Of a stretch of DNA of 64,000 bases, positions 46,797 to 55,632 are shown one piece after another. The translations under genes were made by a program, and so were the position numbers. The notes under the pieces are model-generated. The model was not told where the DNA came from, did no database searches, and saw nothing but the letters and a program-made list of their open reading frames with translations. The stretch is from the NCBI RefSeq assembly GCF_001687105.1, contig NZ_CP014595.1, forward strand, positions 2,679,001 through 2,743,000, given 5' to 3'. The stretch is from Salipiger sp. CCB-MM3. GTDB lineage: Bacteria > Pseudomonadota > Alphaproteobacteria > Rhodobacterales > Rhodobacteraceae. Numbering within the stretch: the first letter of the stretch is position 1; each line of letters begins with the position of its first letter.

Positions 46797-47819
46797 TCAG
46801 CTGCCCTGTGTTTCGCGCGCTGCGGCGTCCGCCACGGTTTGCGACGGGATCCCGTTCGGGCGGCGGGCGCGTCGGTGCTGCCAGCCCCAAAGGCCCAGCA
46901 TGGCAAGGATCGAGACATAGCCGTCGATTGCGTAGTGATAGCCGCTCCAGACCGAGAGCAGCAGGATCGATGCAGCGAAGGCGAGGCCGGGGAGCACCAG
47001 CAGAGCCGAGCGCTCCAGACAGTACAGCGTGACGGTGAAGGCCACCGAGACATGCACCGAGGGAAAGGCCGAGATGCCGGTTCCCAGTGCGTGCTTGCCG
47101 CTGCGATACATCCGCCAGAGAAACTCCTGCACTTGTCCGAGGAAGATCTGATCGACGCCCTGCGTGTCCAGCATCTGCTGCAACTCGGTGAATCGTGAGG
47201 TGCCAAGAAGCCGGTCATAATAGATCGGCCCCACCGACAGCCCCGCCAGCGCCAGAAGGTTGCCGATCAGCACCCACGCTGCGCAATAGAGCGTGAGAAA
47301 GCGGCTCACGCGCGCGCTGTCATCATCCGTCGCCACCAGCAGCACCGGGAAGAGAAACGCCAGCAGCAGCCACGGCCCCTGATAGACCGGCAGGATCTGC
47401 CGCGCCACATCCGAGCCCAGCGTATCATCCACCAGCCGCCACGCGTCGGTGCCGCCATGCAGCCACGCGTCGAGATCGGCGAGCAGCGGATCGGCGAAAT
47501 AGGGCAGCAGCGCGGGCATGCCGGTCTTGAACAGGGTGAAGCCGAAGTTGAGCGCCGCCACGCCAAGGTAGGCCAGCGTGATCTGCAGCGCGACCATGGC
47601 CACGGTCTCTTGCTTGCGGCGCTTGGCGCGCAGCAAGGCGAAGACCAGCACGATGCAGAACAGGGTGAACATTTGCACCGGCACGCGCGTCCCCACGGCC
47701 AGCGAGCTGAGCAGATGGTCGAACACGCCGTCGCGGGTGAGCAGGGCGAACGCCAGCGACGCCGCCGCATAGAAAATGCCGAACACGAAGAAACGGAACG
47801 CCGGTGTTGCCTGCATCAT
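46797..47819 (-). CDS. PAP2-superfamily membrane protein
   Basis: A 340-residue protein with about eight membrane segments. The C-terminal third has the PAP2 phosphatase-type motifs SAFPSVHVSVAFTVTLYC and WSGYHYAIDGYVS, where His and Asp are catalytic; the first KxxxxxxRP motif is not obvious. It resembles inositolphosphotransferase/Aur1-type PAP2 proteins. Substrate unknown. GAGG precedes the paired ATG codons. Confidence 0.8.
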   Translation of the reverse strand: MMQATPAFRFFVFGIFYAAASLAFALLTRDGVFDHLLSSLAVGTRVPVQMFTLFCIVLVFALLRAKRRKQETVAMVALQITLAYLGVAALNFGFTLFKTGMPALLPYFADPLLADLDAWLHGGTDAWRLVDDTLGSDVARQILPVYQGPWLLLAFLFPVLLVATDDDSARVSRFLTLYCAAWVLIGNLLALAGLSVGPIYYDRLLGTSRFTELQQMLDTQGVDQIFLGQVQEFLWRMYRSGKHALGTGISAFPSVHVSVAFTVTLYCLERSALLVLPGLAFAASILLLSVWSGYHYAIDGYVSILAMLGLWGWQHRRARRPNGIPSQTVADAAARETQGS

Positions 47820-48260
47820 GCCTCGCTGCGGTGCTGCCTCAATCCGGCCTCTATCGCCAGATTGCGGCGTCAGGATGCGGATTTTGTGGAAAGTTTTCCT
47901 TCACAGACCCACCAGCGCAAGAGCGGCACGCAGCTAGGCCCGCCGCTGTGGCGCAGGCTCAACGGTGCTGTCATCTGGGCAGCTGGGCGAAACGGGCCAC
48001 AGGCGGACAAACGATTGGAATATGACGCGGCCGCGCCGGAAATCAACGTGCGCGCAAGCACATAGCGTTTCGCTCGCGTTAACAGGTCAACTGTTTGCAC
48101 CTCGGGGACTGGCTTGTTAGGCACCGCTTCGATGACCAAAAACGACAAAAAGAGGTCTGTTTGCGCCGCGTTCCTGCGCGGCCATCCGAACCCCCGGACG
48201 CCTCAGGCGGCTCGGCGTCGTTGTGAAATCCTCCCATTTAAGTTTGTAAGGAGTTTACCC
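47820..48260. other. Intergenic region with no supported gene
   Basis: About 440 bases between divergent genes. In-frame codons upstream of the transporter gene encode an Arg/Pro-rich stretch without conservation and are not called. The last 20 bases carry the strong TAAGGAG ribosome binding site of the next gene. No hairpin or RNA is assigned. Confidence 0.5.
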
Positions 48261-49247
48261 ATGCGTAAGCTGACGCTCGTTTCCACCGCTCTTGTCGGCT
48301 CTCTGGTGCTGCCCCTCGCGGCGCAGGCACAGGATGACGCGGGCCAGTGCGGCGACGTTTCCATCGCGCAGATGGGCTGGGCCGCCGCCGAGGTGACGAC
48401 CAATGTCGCGAAATTCATGCTCGAGCAGGGCTATGGCTGCGACGTGAGCCTCGTGCAGTCCGACACCGTGCCCGCGATGACCTCGGTGGCCGAGAACGGC
48501 GAGCCGGACGTGATCACCAACCTCTGGATGAACTCGGCAGGCGATGCCTACAAGAAGCTCAAAGAGGGCGGCTCGCTGGTCGAACTGACTTCGGTGCTGG
48601 AGCCGGGCGGCGTCGAAGGCTGGTGGATTCCCACCGCGCTGGCCGAAGAGCACCCCGAGCTGACCACCATCGAGGGAGTGATGGAGAACCCCGAACTGGT
48701 CGGCGGCCGCTTCAACAACTGCCCCGACGGCTGGGGCTGCCGCGTGGTCTCGGACAACCTCGTACGCGCGCTTGATCTCGAAGGCGCGGGCATCGAAGTG
48801 TTCAACCACGGCTCGGGCGAGACGCTGGCCACCTCGATGGGCGCGGCGGTCACCGACGGTGAGCCGTGGTTCGGCTACTACTGGGGTCCGACCGTGCCGA
48901 TGGGCAAATACGACATGACGCAGGTCAAGCTGGGCGACTACGACGAGTCCGCCTTCAACAACCTGCAGAACCCCGACACGCCCGACCCGCAGGTTTCGGA
49001 ATTCCCCGCCGCGCCGATCCTCACCGCGGTGACCGCAGAGTTCGCCGAAGAGAACCCGGCAGTGACCGAGTTCTTCCGCAACATGAAGTTCGAAACCTCG
49101 ACCATGAGCGGCCTGCTGGCATGGCAGGACGAGAACAACGCCTCGGCTGAAGAGACCGCCGTGCATTTCATCACCGCCAACTCGGGCGAGTGGCAGGGCT
49201 GGCTGAACGAGGACGCGCAGGAAAAGCTCTCGCAGCTGCTGCAGTAA
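48261..49247 (+). CDS. Glycine betaine/proline-type ABC transporter substrate-binding protein
   Basis: A 328-residue periplasmic protein (type OpuAC/ProX). The signal peptide ends near residue 23 (VLPLAAQAQ). QMGWAAAEVTTNVAKFMLEQ, VITNLWMNSAGDAY and YYWGPTVPMGKYDMTQV carry aromatic residues likely to cage a quaternary ammonium. AAGGAG is nine bases before the ATG. The permease and ATPase genes follow. A methyltransferase that can use betaine lies just beyond. Confidence 0.9.
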   Translation: MRKLTLVSTALVGSLVLPLAAQAQDDAGQCGDVSIAQMGWAAAEVTTNVAKFMLEQGYGCDVSLVQSDTVPAMTSVAENGEPDVITNLWMNSAGDAYKKLKEGGSLVELTSVLEPGGVEGWWIPTALAEEHPELTTIEGVMENPELVGGRFNNCPDGWGCRVVSDNLVRALDLEGAGIEVFNHGSGETLATSMGAAVTDGEPWFGYYWGPTVPMGKYDMTQVKLGDYDESAFNNLQNPDTPDPQVSEFPAAPILTAVTAEFAEENPAVTEFFRNMKFETSTMSGLLAWQDENNASAEETAVHFITANSGEWQGWLNEDAQEKLSQLLQ

Positions 49248-49359
49248 TCGCATGACCCAAGGGCGCATTGCGCCCGCTCGAACGGGGCCGCCGGGCGCGG
49301 TCCCGTTCTTTTAGTTTCACAATTCAGGGCGGGCCCGCAGAGGGTCCGGACATCGATAC

Positions 49360-50400
49360 ATGGCAACATATGACGGTCTGTTCGACACGTTGGGGCTGCG
49401 GGATTGGTGCGATGGCGGGGCCAGTGATGGCCCCATGTCCATGGCCGACCTGCTGGCCAAGACCAAGGGCGGCGATGCCGCCGAGGCAACCTCGCTTTGG
49501 GATCTTCCCTTTCCCTCGCTCGATGCGCTGCACGACGCATGCGGCGCGATTCCCGAAACCCGCGATCTGACCGACGGGCTCGAGCAGGGCTTTCTGGGCA
49601 TCCGCGATGCGCTGCGCGTGGTGGTCGATCCGCTCACCCAGCCGCTCAGCTGGATGCTGCGCGAGTCGCTTTGGGTGATGTCCGACACACCATGGTGGAT
49701 CATGGTGCCGATCCTGCTGCTGATCTGCTGGGCCGTGACGCGGTCGTGGAAGATCGTGGGCCTCGTGGCCGCTGTGATTGGTCTGCTGGCCTTTGTGGAC
49801 CATTACACGGTGGCGATGCAGACCCTCGCGATCATCTTCGTCTGCGCCTTTATCTGCGTTCTCTTCGGGGTGCCCATAGGCATCGCCATGTCGCGCAGTG
49901 ACAGGCTTCAGCGCGTGGCGATCCCGGTGCTCGACATGCTGCAGACGCTGCCGCCCTTCGTTTATCTGATCCCGCTGATCTTCCTCTTCTCGGTGACCGA
50001 GCCAAAGCTCTACGGCATCGCGGTGATCCTTTACGCCATCGTGCCGGTGGTGCGGTTGACCGACCTTGGCATCCGCCTCGTCGATCAGAACGTGATCGAG
50101 GCCGCCGATGCCTTCGGCATGACCAAGAGTCAGAAGCTTTTTGGCGTGCAGATTCCGCTGGCGCTGCCCAACATCATGGCCGGTGTGAACCAGACGATCA
50201 TGATGAGCCTTGCCATGGTGGTCATCGCCTCGATGGTCTCGGCACCGGGGCTCGGCATCCTCGTGCTGCGCGGCATCCGCAACCTCGAACTGGGCACCGG
50301 CCTGGTGGCGGGTTTTGGCATCGTGGTGCTGGCCATCGCGCTGGACCGTGTGACCAAAGCCTCGCTCGCGCGCATTGACGCCAGCCAGTCCAGCCGCTGA
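49360..50400 (+). CDS. Glycine betaine-type ABC transporter permease
   Basis: A 346-residue membrane protein of the ProW type. A ~100-residue N-terminal soluble region precedes seven or so helices. The ABC-interacting EAA loop is VIEAADAFGMTKSQKLFGVQ. IPVLDMLQTLPPFVYLIPLI is typical of betaine permeases. It is encoded 112 bases after the binding protein and 11 before the ATPase. Confidence 0.92.
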   Translation: MATYDGLFDTLGLRDWCDGGASDGPMSMADLLAKTKGGDAAEATSLWDLPFPSLDALHDACGAIPETRDLTDGLEQGFLGIRDALRVVVDPLTQPLSWMLRESLWVMSDTPWWIMVPILLLICWAVTRSWKIVGLVAAVIGLLAFVDHYTVAMQTLAIIFVCAFICVLFGVPIGIAMSRSDRLQRVAIPVLDMLQTLPPFVYLIPLIFLFSVTEPKLYGIAVILYAIVPVVRLTDLGIRLVDQNVIEAADAFGMTKSQKLFGVQIPLALPNIMAGVNQTIMMSLAMVVIASMVSAPGLGILVLRGIRNLELGTGLVAGFGIVVLAIALDRVTKASLARIDASQSSR

Positions 50401-50411
50401 AGGAGGATGAC

Positions 50412-51455
50412 ATGACAGACACTGTGAAAGTCTCGATCCGCAATCTCTACAAGATCTTCGGCGAGGACCCGCAAGGCGCGCTGGCCGAGGTGAAGGCGGG
50501 CAAGTCGAAGGCCGATCTGCTGGAGACCTCGAACCACGTGCTCGGGCTCGACGACATCAACGTCGACATGCGCGAGGGCGAGATCACCGTGATCATGGGC
50601 CTGTCGGGCTCGGGTAAATCGACGCTGATCCGCCACCTCAACCGGCTGATCGAACCCACCGCGGGCGAGGTTATCGTGAACGGCGAGGACATCCTGTCGT
50701 TCAATGAGACCCGCCTGCGCAAGTTCCGCCGCGAGAACATGTCGATGGTGTTCCAGAAGTTCGCGCTGCTGCCGCATCGCACCGTGCTGGAAAACGCCGG
50801 CATGGCGCTGGCGACGCGCGGCGTGAAGCGGGCCGACTATGAGGCCGAGGCGCAGAAGTGGCTCGACCGGGTCGGCCTTTCGGGCAACGGCGAGCAATAT
50901 CCGCACCAGCTTTCGGGCGGGATGCAGCAGCGGGTGGGCATCGCCCGCGCGCTGGCGTCGAACTCGGACATCATGCTGATGGACGAGGCCTTCTCGGCGC
51001 TCGACCCGCTGATCCGCACCGACATGCAGGATCTGTTGCTGGAGCTGCAGGAAGAGCTGCACAAGACGATCATCTTCATCACCCACGACCTTGATGAGGC
51101 GTTGAAGCTGGCCGATCACCTTGTGATCCTGAAGGATGGCGCGGTGGTGCAGCAGGGCGAGCCGCAGCATATCCTGCTCAACCCGTCCGATCCCTATATC
51201 GAAGAGTTCGTCGCCGACATCAACCGCGCCCGCGTGCTGCGCGTGCGCTCGGTGATGCACAAGGGCGTGCCTGGCGGCGAGCTGTTCAGCGGCGATGTGC
51301 AGCACACCGACAACCTCGAAAGCGTCATCGCCGCCGCGGGCGGCGAGATGGACCGCCGCTTCCGCGTACTGCGCGGCGACAAGCCGGTGGGCGTGATCGA
51401 GATGGCGGATGTGATGCGCGCGCTGGTGCCGCGGGTGGCCGAAGAGGCCGCCTGA
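50412..51455 (+). CDS. Glycine betaine-type ABC transporter ATP-binding protein
   Basis: A 347-residue ATPase of the ProV type. Walker A is [11 protein letters not shown], the signature [16 protein letters not shown] and Walker [17 protein letters not shown]. About 75 residues after the ATPase form a CBS-like regulatory tail; in ProV-type proteins two CBS repeats sense ionic strength, here only one partial repeat is evident ([20 protein letters not shown]). GGAGG precedes the ATG. A hairpin terminator ends the operon. Confidence 0.92.
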   Translation: MTDTVKVSIRNLYKIFGEDPQGALAEVKAGKSKADLLETSNHVLGLDDINVDMREGEITVIMGLSGSGKSTLIRHLNRLIEPTAGEVIVNGEDILSFNETRLRKFRRENMSMVFQKFALLPHRTVLENAGMALATRGVKRADYEAEAQKWLDRVGLSGNGEQYPHQLSGGMQQRVGIARALASNSDIMLMDEAFSALDPLIRTDMQDLLLELQEELHKTIIFITHDLDEALKLADHLVILKDGAVVQQGEPQHILLNPSDPYIEEFVADINRARVLRVRSVMHKGVPGGELFSGDVQHTDNLESVIAAAGGEMDRRFRVLRGDKPVGVIEMADVMRALVPRVAEEAA

Positions 51456-51478
51456 GCCGCAGCGCTCCGGTGAAAAGG

Positions 51479-51515
51479 AAAAGCCCCGCGTCCCTGAAAG
51501 GTCGCGGGGCTTTTT
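51479..51515 (+). terminator. Intrinsic terminator of the betaine transporter operon
   Basis: A 12-base stem (51479-51490 with 51503-51514) with an AAAA start and TTTTT end, 24 bases after the ATPase stop. Confidence 0.9.
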
Positions 51516-51780
51516 CATGCGGGCCGTCTGGCGCAACGCTCTGGCGCAACCCGCTGCGGGGGCGTGGCGCGTTCCTTCGGGAACAGCTGCGATCCGAGCG
51601 GGGGGAGGGCGTCTCCGGTCACTGGCGGAAAGCTGCGTGGCTGCCTGGCTGTCGTAAAGACGCTGGGGCGCGGCGTGGTTTCGGCTGGCGGGGAGATCGA
51701 TAGCTGGCTGGCGTCTGGGCTGGCTTGCTGTCTTGAGCCTCAGATAACCGTCCGCCGCGGGGTGCGCAAGGGCTTGCGTG

Positions 51781-51817
51781 AAAAAAATGAGTAAATTCAT
51801 ATAGTTGAGTGAATTTA
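51781..51817 (-). terminator. AT-rich intrinsic terminator for the homocysteine methyltransferase gene
   Basis: The perfect eight-base arms TAAATTCA (51792-51799) and TGAATTTA (51810-51817) fold on the minus strand and are followed by ACTCA and a seven-base U-run. They lie 35 bases past the gene's stop. The AT-rich character contrasts with the surrounding DNA. Confidence 0.6.
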
Positions 51818-51851
51818 TCGGATTTCCGAGCGAAGATTTTTCCCCGTCGAT

Positions 51852-52814
51852 TCAGACAGCTACCGGGGCCTCGCGCGCGGCACGGACCGCGCTGGCGATC
51901 AGCCCCAAATGCCGGTCCCAGCTGCCGCAGCACCCGCCCCAGATATCGATGCCGGGATAGCGCCGTGCCAGATCGCCCATCATGCGTGCCAGCTCGACCG
52001 GGTCGCCTTCCTCGATATGCCCCAGCTTGCACAGCGACACCTTGTCCATCTTCGCCGCATTGGGCCGCAGCGAGCGCAGGCGCTCGGTACATACGCCGGG
52101 CTCCAGCGCCGGTTCGAACTCCACCGGGTGCGAGCAGTTGATGCCATAGCTGTCGGGAGCCGACTCGCCTGCCTCGGCATCGGTCGCCTCTATGGCCTCA
52201 CGCAGGCTTGGACCCGACCGTAGGTGATGGCTGCTGTCGAGGGTGAACGACAGGTTCAGCGGCAGGCCCGCGTCTGCGGCGGCGCGCGAGAGGCCCACCG
52301 CTTCGGGCACATTGTTGATCGTCGCCGCCCACACCAGATCGACGCCGCACGCGCGGAGCGTCTGCATCTGCGCCGTGTGGTACTCCTCGGCCTCTGCGGC
52401 GGTGATCTCGCGGTTGAGCGCATAGGCATCGCCGCGCGGACCCACACAGCCCGCGATCGCGACGCGGGGCAACTGCCCCTCGTAGGGGCGGGCGACCTCG
52501 CGCAGGAAGTCGATGCATTTGTGCTGCATCTCGCGCAGGCCTTCAGCGGAATAGCCCAGCTTCTCTCCCCAGTCCGGACTGGCCCGATAGTCAAAGCCCG
52601 AAAGCAGCGCCGCAAACCCATGTTCGGCAGCGGCATCGAGATAGCGGTGGTACATGTCGCGCAGGTCCCTGACCGCCGCTGGCTTGTCCATCAACTCGAA
52701 CATGGCAAACTCGCGCAGAGGATGGCCGTGCCGATACATGACCTCGGTCTCGGTGCCGCCCTCCGTCAGATAGAGCAGCCCTTGCACGCGCGGGAATGTG
52801 GTTGCCTTGGCCAT
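51852..52814 (-). CDS. Homocysteine S-methyltransferase family protein (betaine-homocysteine methyltransferase-like)
   Basis: A 320-residue (beta/alpha)8 zinc enzyme. The zinc ligands are Cys in GINCSHPVEFE and the Cys pair in IWGGCCGSWDRH. LTEGGTETEVMYRHGHPLRE is the N-terminal motif and AIAGCVGPRGDAY the middle one. It transfers a methyl group to homocysteine to make methionine. The nearby convergent betaine transporter suggests glycine betaine or a related donor, but S-methylmethionine is possible. The start at 52814 follows GGAGG. Confidence 0.88.
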   Translation of the reverse strand: MAKATTFPRVQGLLYLTEGGTETEVMYRHGHPLREFAMFELMDKPAAVRDLRDMYHRYLDAAAEHGFAALLSGFDYRASPDWGEKLGYSAEGLREMQHKCIDFLREVARPYEGQLPRVAIAGCVGPRGDAYALNREITAAEAEEYHTAQMQTLRACGVDLVWAATINNVPEAVGLSRAAADAGLPLNLSFTLDSSHHLRSGPSLREAIEATDAEAGESAPDSYGINCSHPVEFEPALEPGVCTERLRSLRPNAAKMDKVSLCKLGHIEEGDPVELARMMGDLARRYPGIDIWGGCCGSWDRHLGLIASAVRAAREAPVAV

Positions 52815-52993
52815 GCGGTCCTCCTCGCCGACGTCGGTACTCTGGTGAGAATAGCACATCTCGGACGAGTTCGCGGTGGCAGGTCAGGCGGCAGGCCAAT
52901 GCCGGGCTGAGGGTGCTTGCCCTTGCCCGAGGACGGCGGGGATGCCATATCGCCCGGAAAGATTTACGGCAAAACGAGAGGGGCACGGACCTT

Positions 52994-53731
52994 ATGTTCG
53001 ATCTGACGGGAAAATGCGCGCTGATCACCGGCGCATCGGGCGGCATCGGCGGCGCCATCGCCAAGGCGCTGCATGACGCTGGCGCAACGGTGGGGCTCTC
53101 GGGCACCCGCGAGGCACCGCTGCAGGAACTGGCGAACGAGTTGGGCGAGCGCGCCTTCGTGCTGCCCTGCAACCTCTCGGACCCCGAAGCCGTGGCGGCG
53201 CTGCCGAAACAGGCGGCCGAGGCGATGGGCGCGGTCGACATTCTGGTCAACAACGCCGGCATCACCCGCGACAACCTCTTCATGCGCATGTCGGACGAGG
53301 AATGGCAGTCGGTGCTCGACGTCAACCTCACCGCCAACTTCAAGCTCTGCAAGGGCGTGATGCGCGGCATGATGAAGGCGCGCTGGGGCCGGATCATCAA
53401 TATCTCGTCGATCGTCGGCGCCACGGGCAACCCCGGTCAGGCGAACTATGCCGCGGCCAAGGCGGGCCTCGTCGGCATGACCAAATCGCTGGCCTATGAG
53501 GTTGCGAGTCGCGGCATCACCGCCAACGCGGTGGCCCCGGGCTTCATCGAGACCGCGATGACCGACAAGCTGAACGACGATCAGAAGTCGGGCATCATGA
53601 GCCAGATTCCCGCGGGCCGTATGGGCACCGCCGATGAAATTGCCGCAGCGGTGCTCTATCTTTCGAGCGCAGAAGCTGGTTATGTCACAGGCGCGACGCT
53701 GCATGTGAACGGCGGTATGGCAATGCTCTGA
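52994..53731 (+). CDS. fabG: 3-oxoacyl-[acyl-carrier-protein] reductase
   Basis: A 245-residue short-chain dehydrogenase of fatty acid synthesis. TGASGGIGGAIA binds NADPH, NNAGITRDN is the structural motif, and the triad is Ser in INISSIVGATG, Tyr and Lys in YAAAKAGLVG. The start at 52994 gives the canonical MFDLTGKCALITG. acpP follows after 218 bases. The usual upstream fabD is replaced by the divergent methyltransferase gene. Confidence 0.95.
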   Translation: MFDLTGKCALITGASGGIGGAIAKALHDAGATVGLSGTREAPLQELANELGERAFVLPCNLSDPEAVAALPKQAAEAMGAVDILVNNAGITRDNLFMRMSDEEWQSVLDVNLTANFKLCKGVMRGMMKARWGRIINISSIVGATGNPGQANYAAAKAGLVGMTKSLAYEVASRGITANAVAPGFIETAMTDKLNDDQKSGIMSQIPAGRMGTADEIAAAVLYLSSAEAGYVTGATLHVNGGMAML

Positions 53732-53949
53732 CCGGGTGCCTTCGGGCATCTCGGAAAGCGTTTGCCATCCTGCGCGCGTATGCTATAGGCGCGCAGGAAC
53801 TTTGACTGGAGAGGGCCTTGCGTGCTTTTCGGTCGCTCCCGGCCAGCCGGGGATACGCTGCCCGGTTCCGGGCGGATTGAGCAGCCACCCCGCTGGGGCG
53901 AGGGCAAGAGATGGGTCAAACGGCCCAAGGACATTGTGAGGACATAAGA

Positions 53950-54183
53950 ATGAGCGATATTCCTGATCGCGTGCGCAAGATCGTGGTAGAGCACCTGGGC
54001 GTTGAAGAAGACAAGGTGACCGAGAGCGCCTCCTTCATCGACGATCTGGGCGCAGACAGCCTCGACACCGTGGAACTGGTGATGGCCTTCGAAGAAGAGT
54101 TCGGCATCGAGATCCCCGATGACGCAGCCGAGACCATCCAGACCTTCGGCGACGCGGTGAAGTTCATCAAGGAAGCCTCCTGA
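53950..54183 (+). CDS. acpP: Acyl carrier protein
   Basis: A 77-residue acidic protein carrying growing acyl chains. The phosphopantetheine Ser is in [20 protein letters not shown]. The start at 53950 follows GAGGA. A T-tailed hairpin terminates the gene, and the expected fabF does not follow; instead a sugar cluster begins about 470 bases on. Confidence 0.97.
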   Translation: MSDIPDRVRKIVVEHLGVEEDKVTESASFIDDLGADSLDTVELVMAFEEEFGIEIPDDAAETIQTFGDAVKFIKEAS

Positions 54184-54211
54184 GCTTTTCCGACTCCGTC
54201 ACCGGAGTTGC

Positions 54212-54239
54212 AAACGGCGCCCCTCGCGGGCGCCGTTTT
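54212..54239 (+). terminator. Intrinsic terminator after acpP
   Basis: An 11-base perfect stem (54212-54222 with 54228-54238, five-base loop) ending in TTTT. Confidence 0.9.
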
Positions 54240-54654
54240 GTGTTTCAGAGTATATGTTTGTAGCGACATTCAGTTAGACCTACACGCGCTCCGAAGACAC
54301 ATAGTGGAGGGTTTTCTGCAGAGGGAAGATCTGCAGATCGTCTTAGCCGCCTCTGAACCACATCGGATTAGATGTGCCATACTGGCGCTTCCGTGCTGCG
54401 TAGACTGGCGGCTGCTCATGGTCGGTCGTAGGACGCCAATGCGTGATGCCGACCAAGCAACTTGATCGCGGCCATCCTGCGGGTCGGCACGTGTTGCGAA
54501 GGCCCACAGATCTGCCAAATGCATAGACAGAATTGGCGGCTTCTTGGGTTCAGAGGTCTCTTCTTCACATGGAAGCTGTGCAAGCGGCGCTCTGTGGGGT
54601 ATTTTGAACCCCATAAGTTCAGATTTCTGTATTTCCAAAAATTGCAAATTTGAA
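54240..54654. other. AT-richer junction between acpP and the sugar cluster, no supported gene
   Basis: Short open frames exist on both strands (about 54208-54465 plus and 54270-54647 minus) but have no ribosome binding site or known family. Composition differs from the core genes to the left. It may be the scar of an insertion. The last ~50 bases are A/T-rich and probably carry the promoter of the glycosyltransferase gene. Confidence 0.45.
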
Positions 54655-55632
54655 ATGAAAACTATTTCCGTTGTTTCGCCCTGTTACAACGAAGAAGACA
54701 ATGTCGAGGTCTGCGCCAATACCGTGCGGCAGATTTTTGACGAGCACCTGCCGGACTATCGGCTGGAGCATGTCTTCGCGGATAACGGGTCGACCGATCA
54801 GACACCAGAGATCCTGAGGCGGATGGCAGCGGCCAATCCGGCGATCAAGGTCGTGTTCAATGCGCGGAATTTCGGGGTGTTCCGCTCGTCCTTCAATGCG
54901 TTGCGCTACGCGACTGGCGATGCGGTGATCGTTCTTTTGCCGGTCGATCTGCAGGACCCGCCGGAACTGATCCCGGAGTTCGTCAAACTTTGGGAAAGCG
55001 GCTATGATATCGCCGCCGGGGCCCGCAACGAGCGGGACGAGAGCCGGACGATGCGCGCCGCGCGCGGGATCTTCTATCGCATCGTGAACGCTTTGTCCGA
55101 CGTCGAACTGGTGCCCTCGGTGGGAGAGTTTCAACTCATCGACCGCAAAGTGCTCGAGGCAGTGCTGCGCCACGACGATCAATATCCCTATATCCGGGGC
55201 ATCATCGCCTCTTGCGGCTTTCGCCGGGTGATCGTGCCCTACTTCTGGCGCGCCCGCCGCCGCGGCGTTTCAAAGCACAATATCGGCATGCTGACGGATC
55301 AGGCGCTGAACGCAATCTTCGCCTTCACCCGGGCGCCGCTCCGGCTTTGCACGCTGCTGGGGCTGGTGATTGCGCTGGCCTCCATCCTTTTCTCGATTGC
55401 CTCCGTCGTCATCTATTTCGCCGCCCCCGATGCCGCGCCGCGCGGCATAACGACGGTGATCGTGGCGCTGTTCTTTCTGTCGGGCATCCAGATGCTGATG
55501 TTCGGCATGCTTGGCGAGTACATCACGGCGATCCACAGCCAGGTGCGGGGCGGGCCTCTGGTCGTGGAACGGGAACGGCTGAACGTCGCGGATGAGCCGC
55601 CGCCAACCGGACGCTCGCGGGGGCGCGGATGA
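54655..55632 (+). CDS. GtrB-like polyprenyl-phosphate glycosyltransferase (GT2)
   Basis: A 325-residue enzyme of the DPM1/GtrB group. It has the GT2 start KTISVVSPCYNEEDNVEVC, the DNGSTDQT nucleotide site, VDLQDPPELIPEFV and two C-terminal membrane helices (LCTLLGLVIALASILFSIAS; GITTVIVALFFLSGIQML). It would load a sugar onto undecaprenyl phosphate on the cytoplasmic face. The next gene starts inside its last codons (ATGA overlap) and encodes a GT-C enzyme that could use the product. Confidence 0.9.
   Translation: MKTISVVSPCYNEEDNVEVCANTVRQIFDEHLPDYRLEHVFADNGSTDQTPEILRRMAAANPAIKVVFNARNFGVFRSSFNALRYATGDAVIVLLPVDLQDPPELIPEFVKLWESGYDIAAGARNERDESRTMRAARGIFYRIVNALSDVELVPSVGEFQLIDRKVLEAVLRHDDQYPYIRGIIASCGFRRVIVPYFWRARRRGVSKHNIGMLTDQALNAIFAFTRAPLRLCTLLGLVIALASILFSIASVVIYFAAPDAAPRGITTVIVALFFLSGIQMLMFGMLGEYITAIHSQVRGGPLVVERERLNVADEPPPTGRSRGRG

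Noticed and set aside
54208..54647. Short frames on both strands in the acpP/sugar-cluster junction, considered as transposase remnants
   Set aside because: I could not recognise any transposase motif or terminal inverted repeats.
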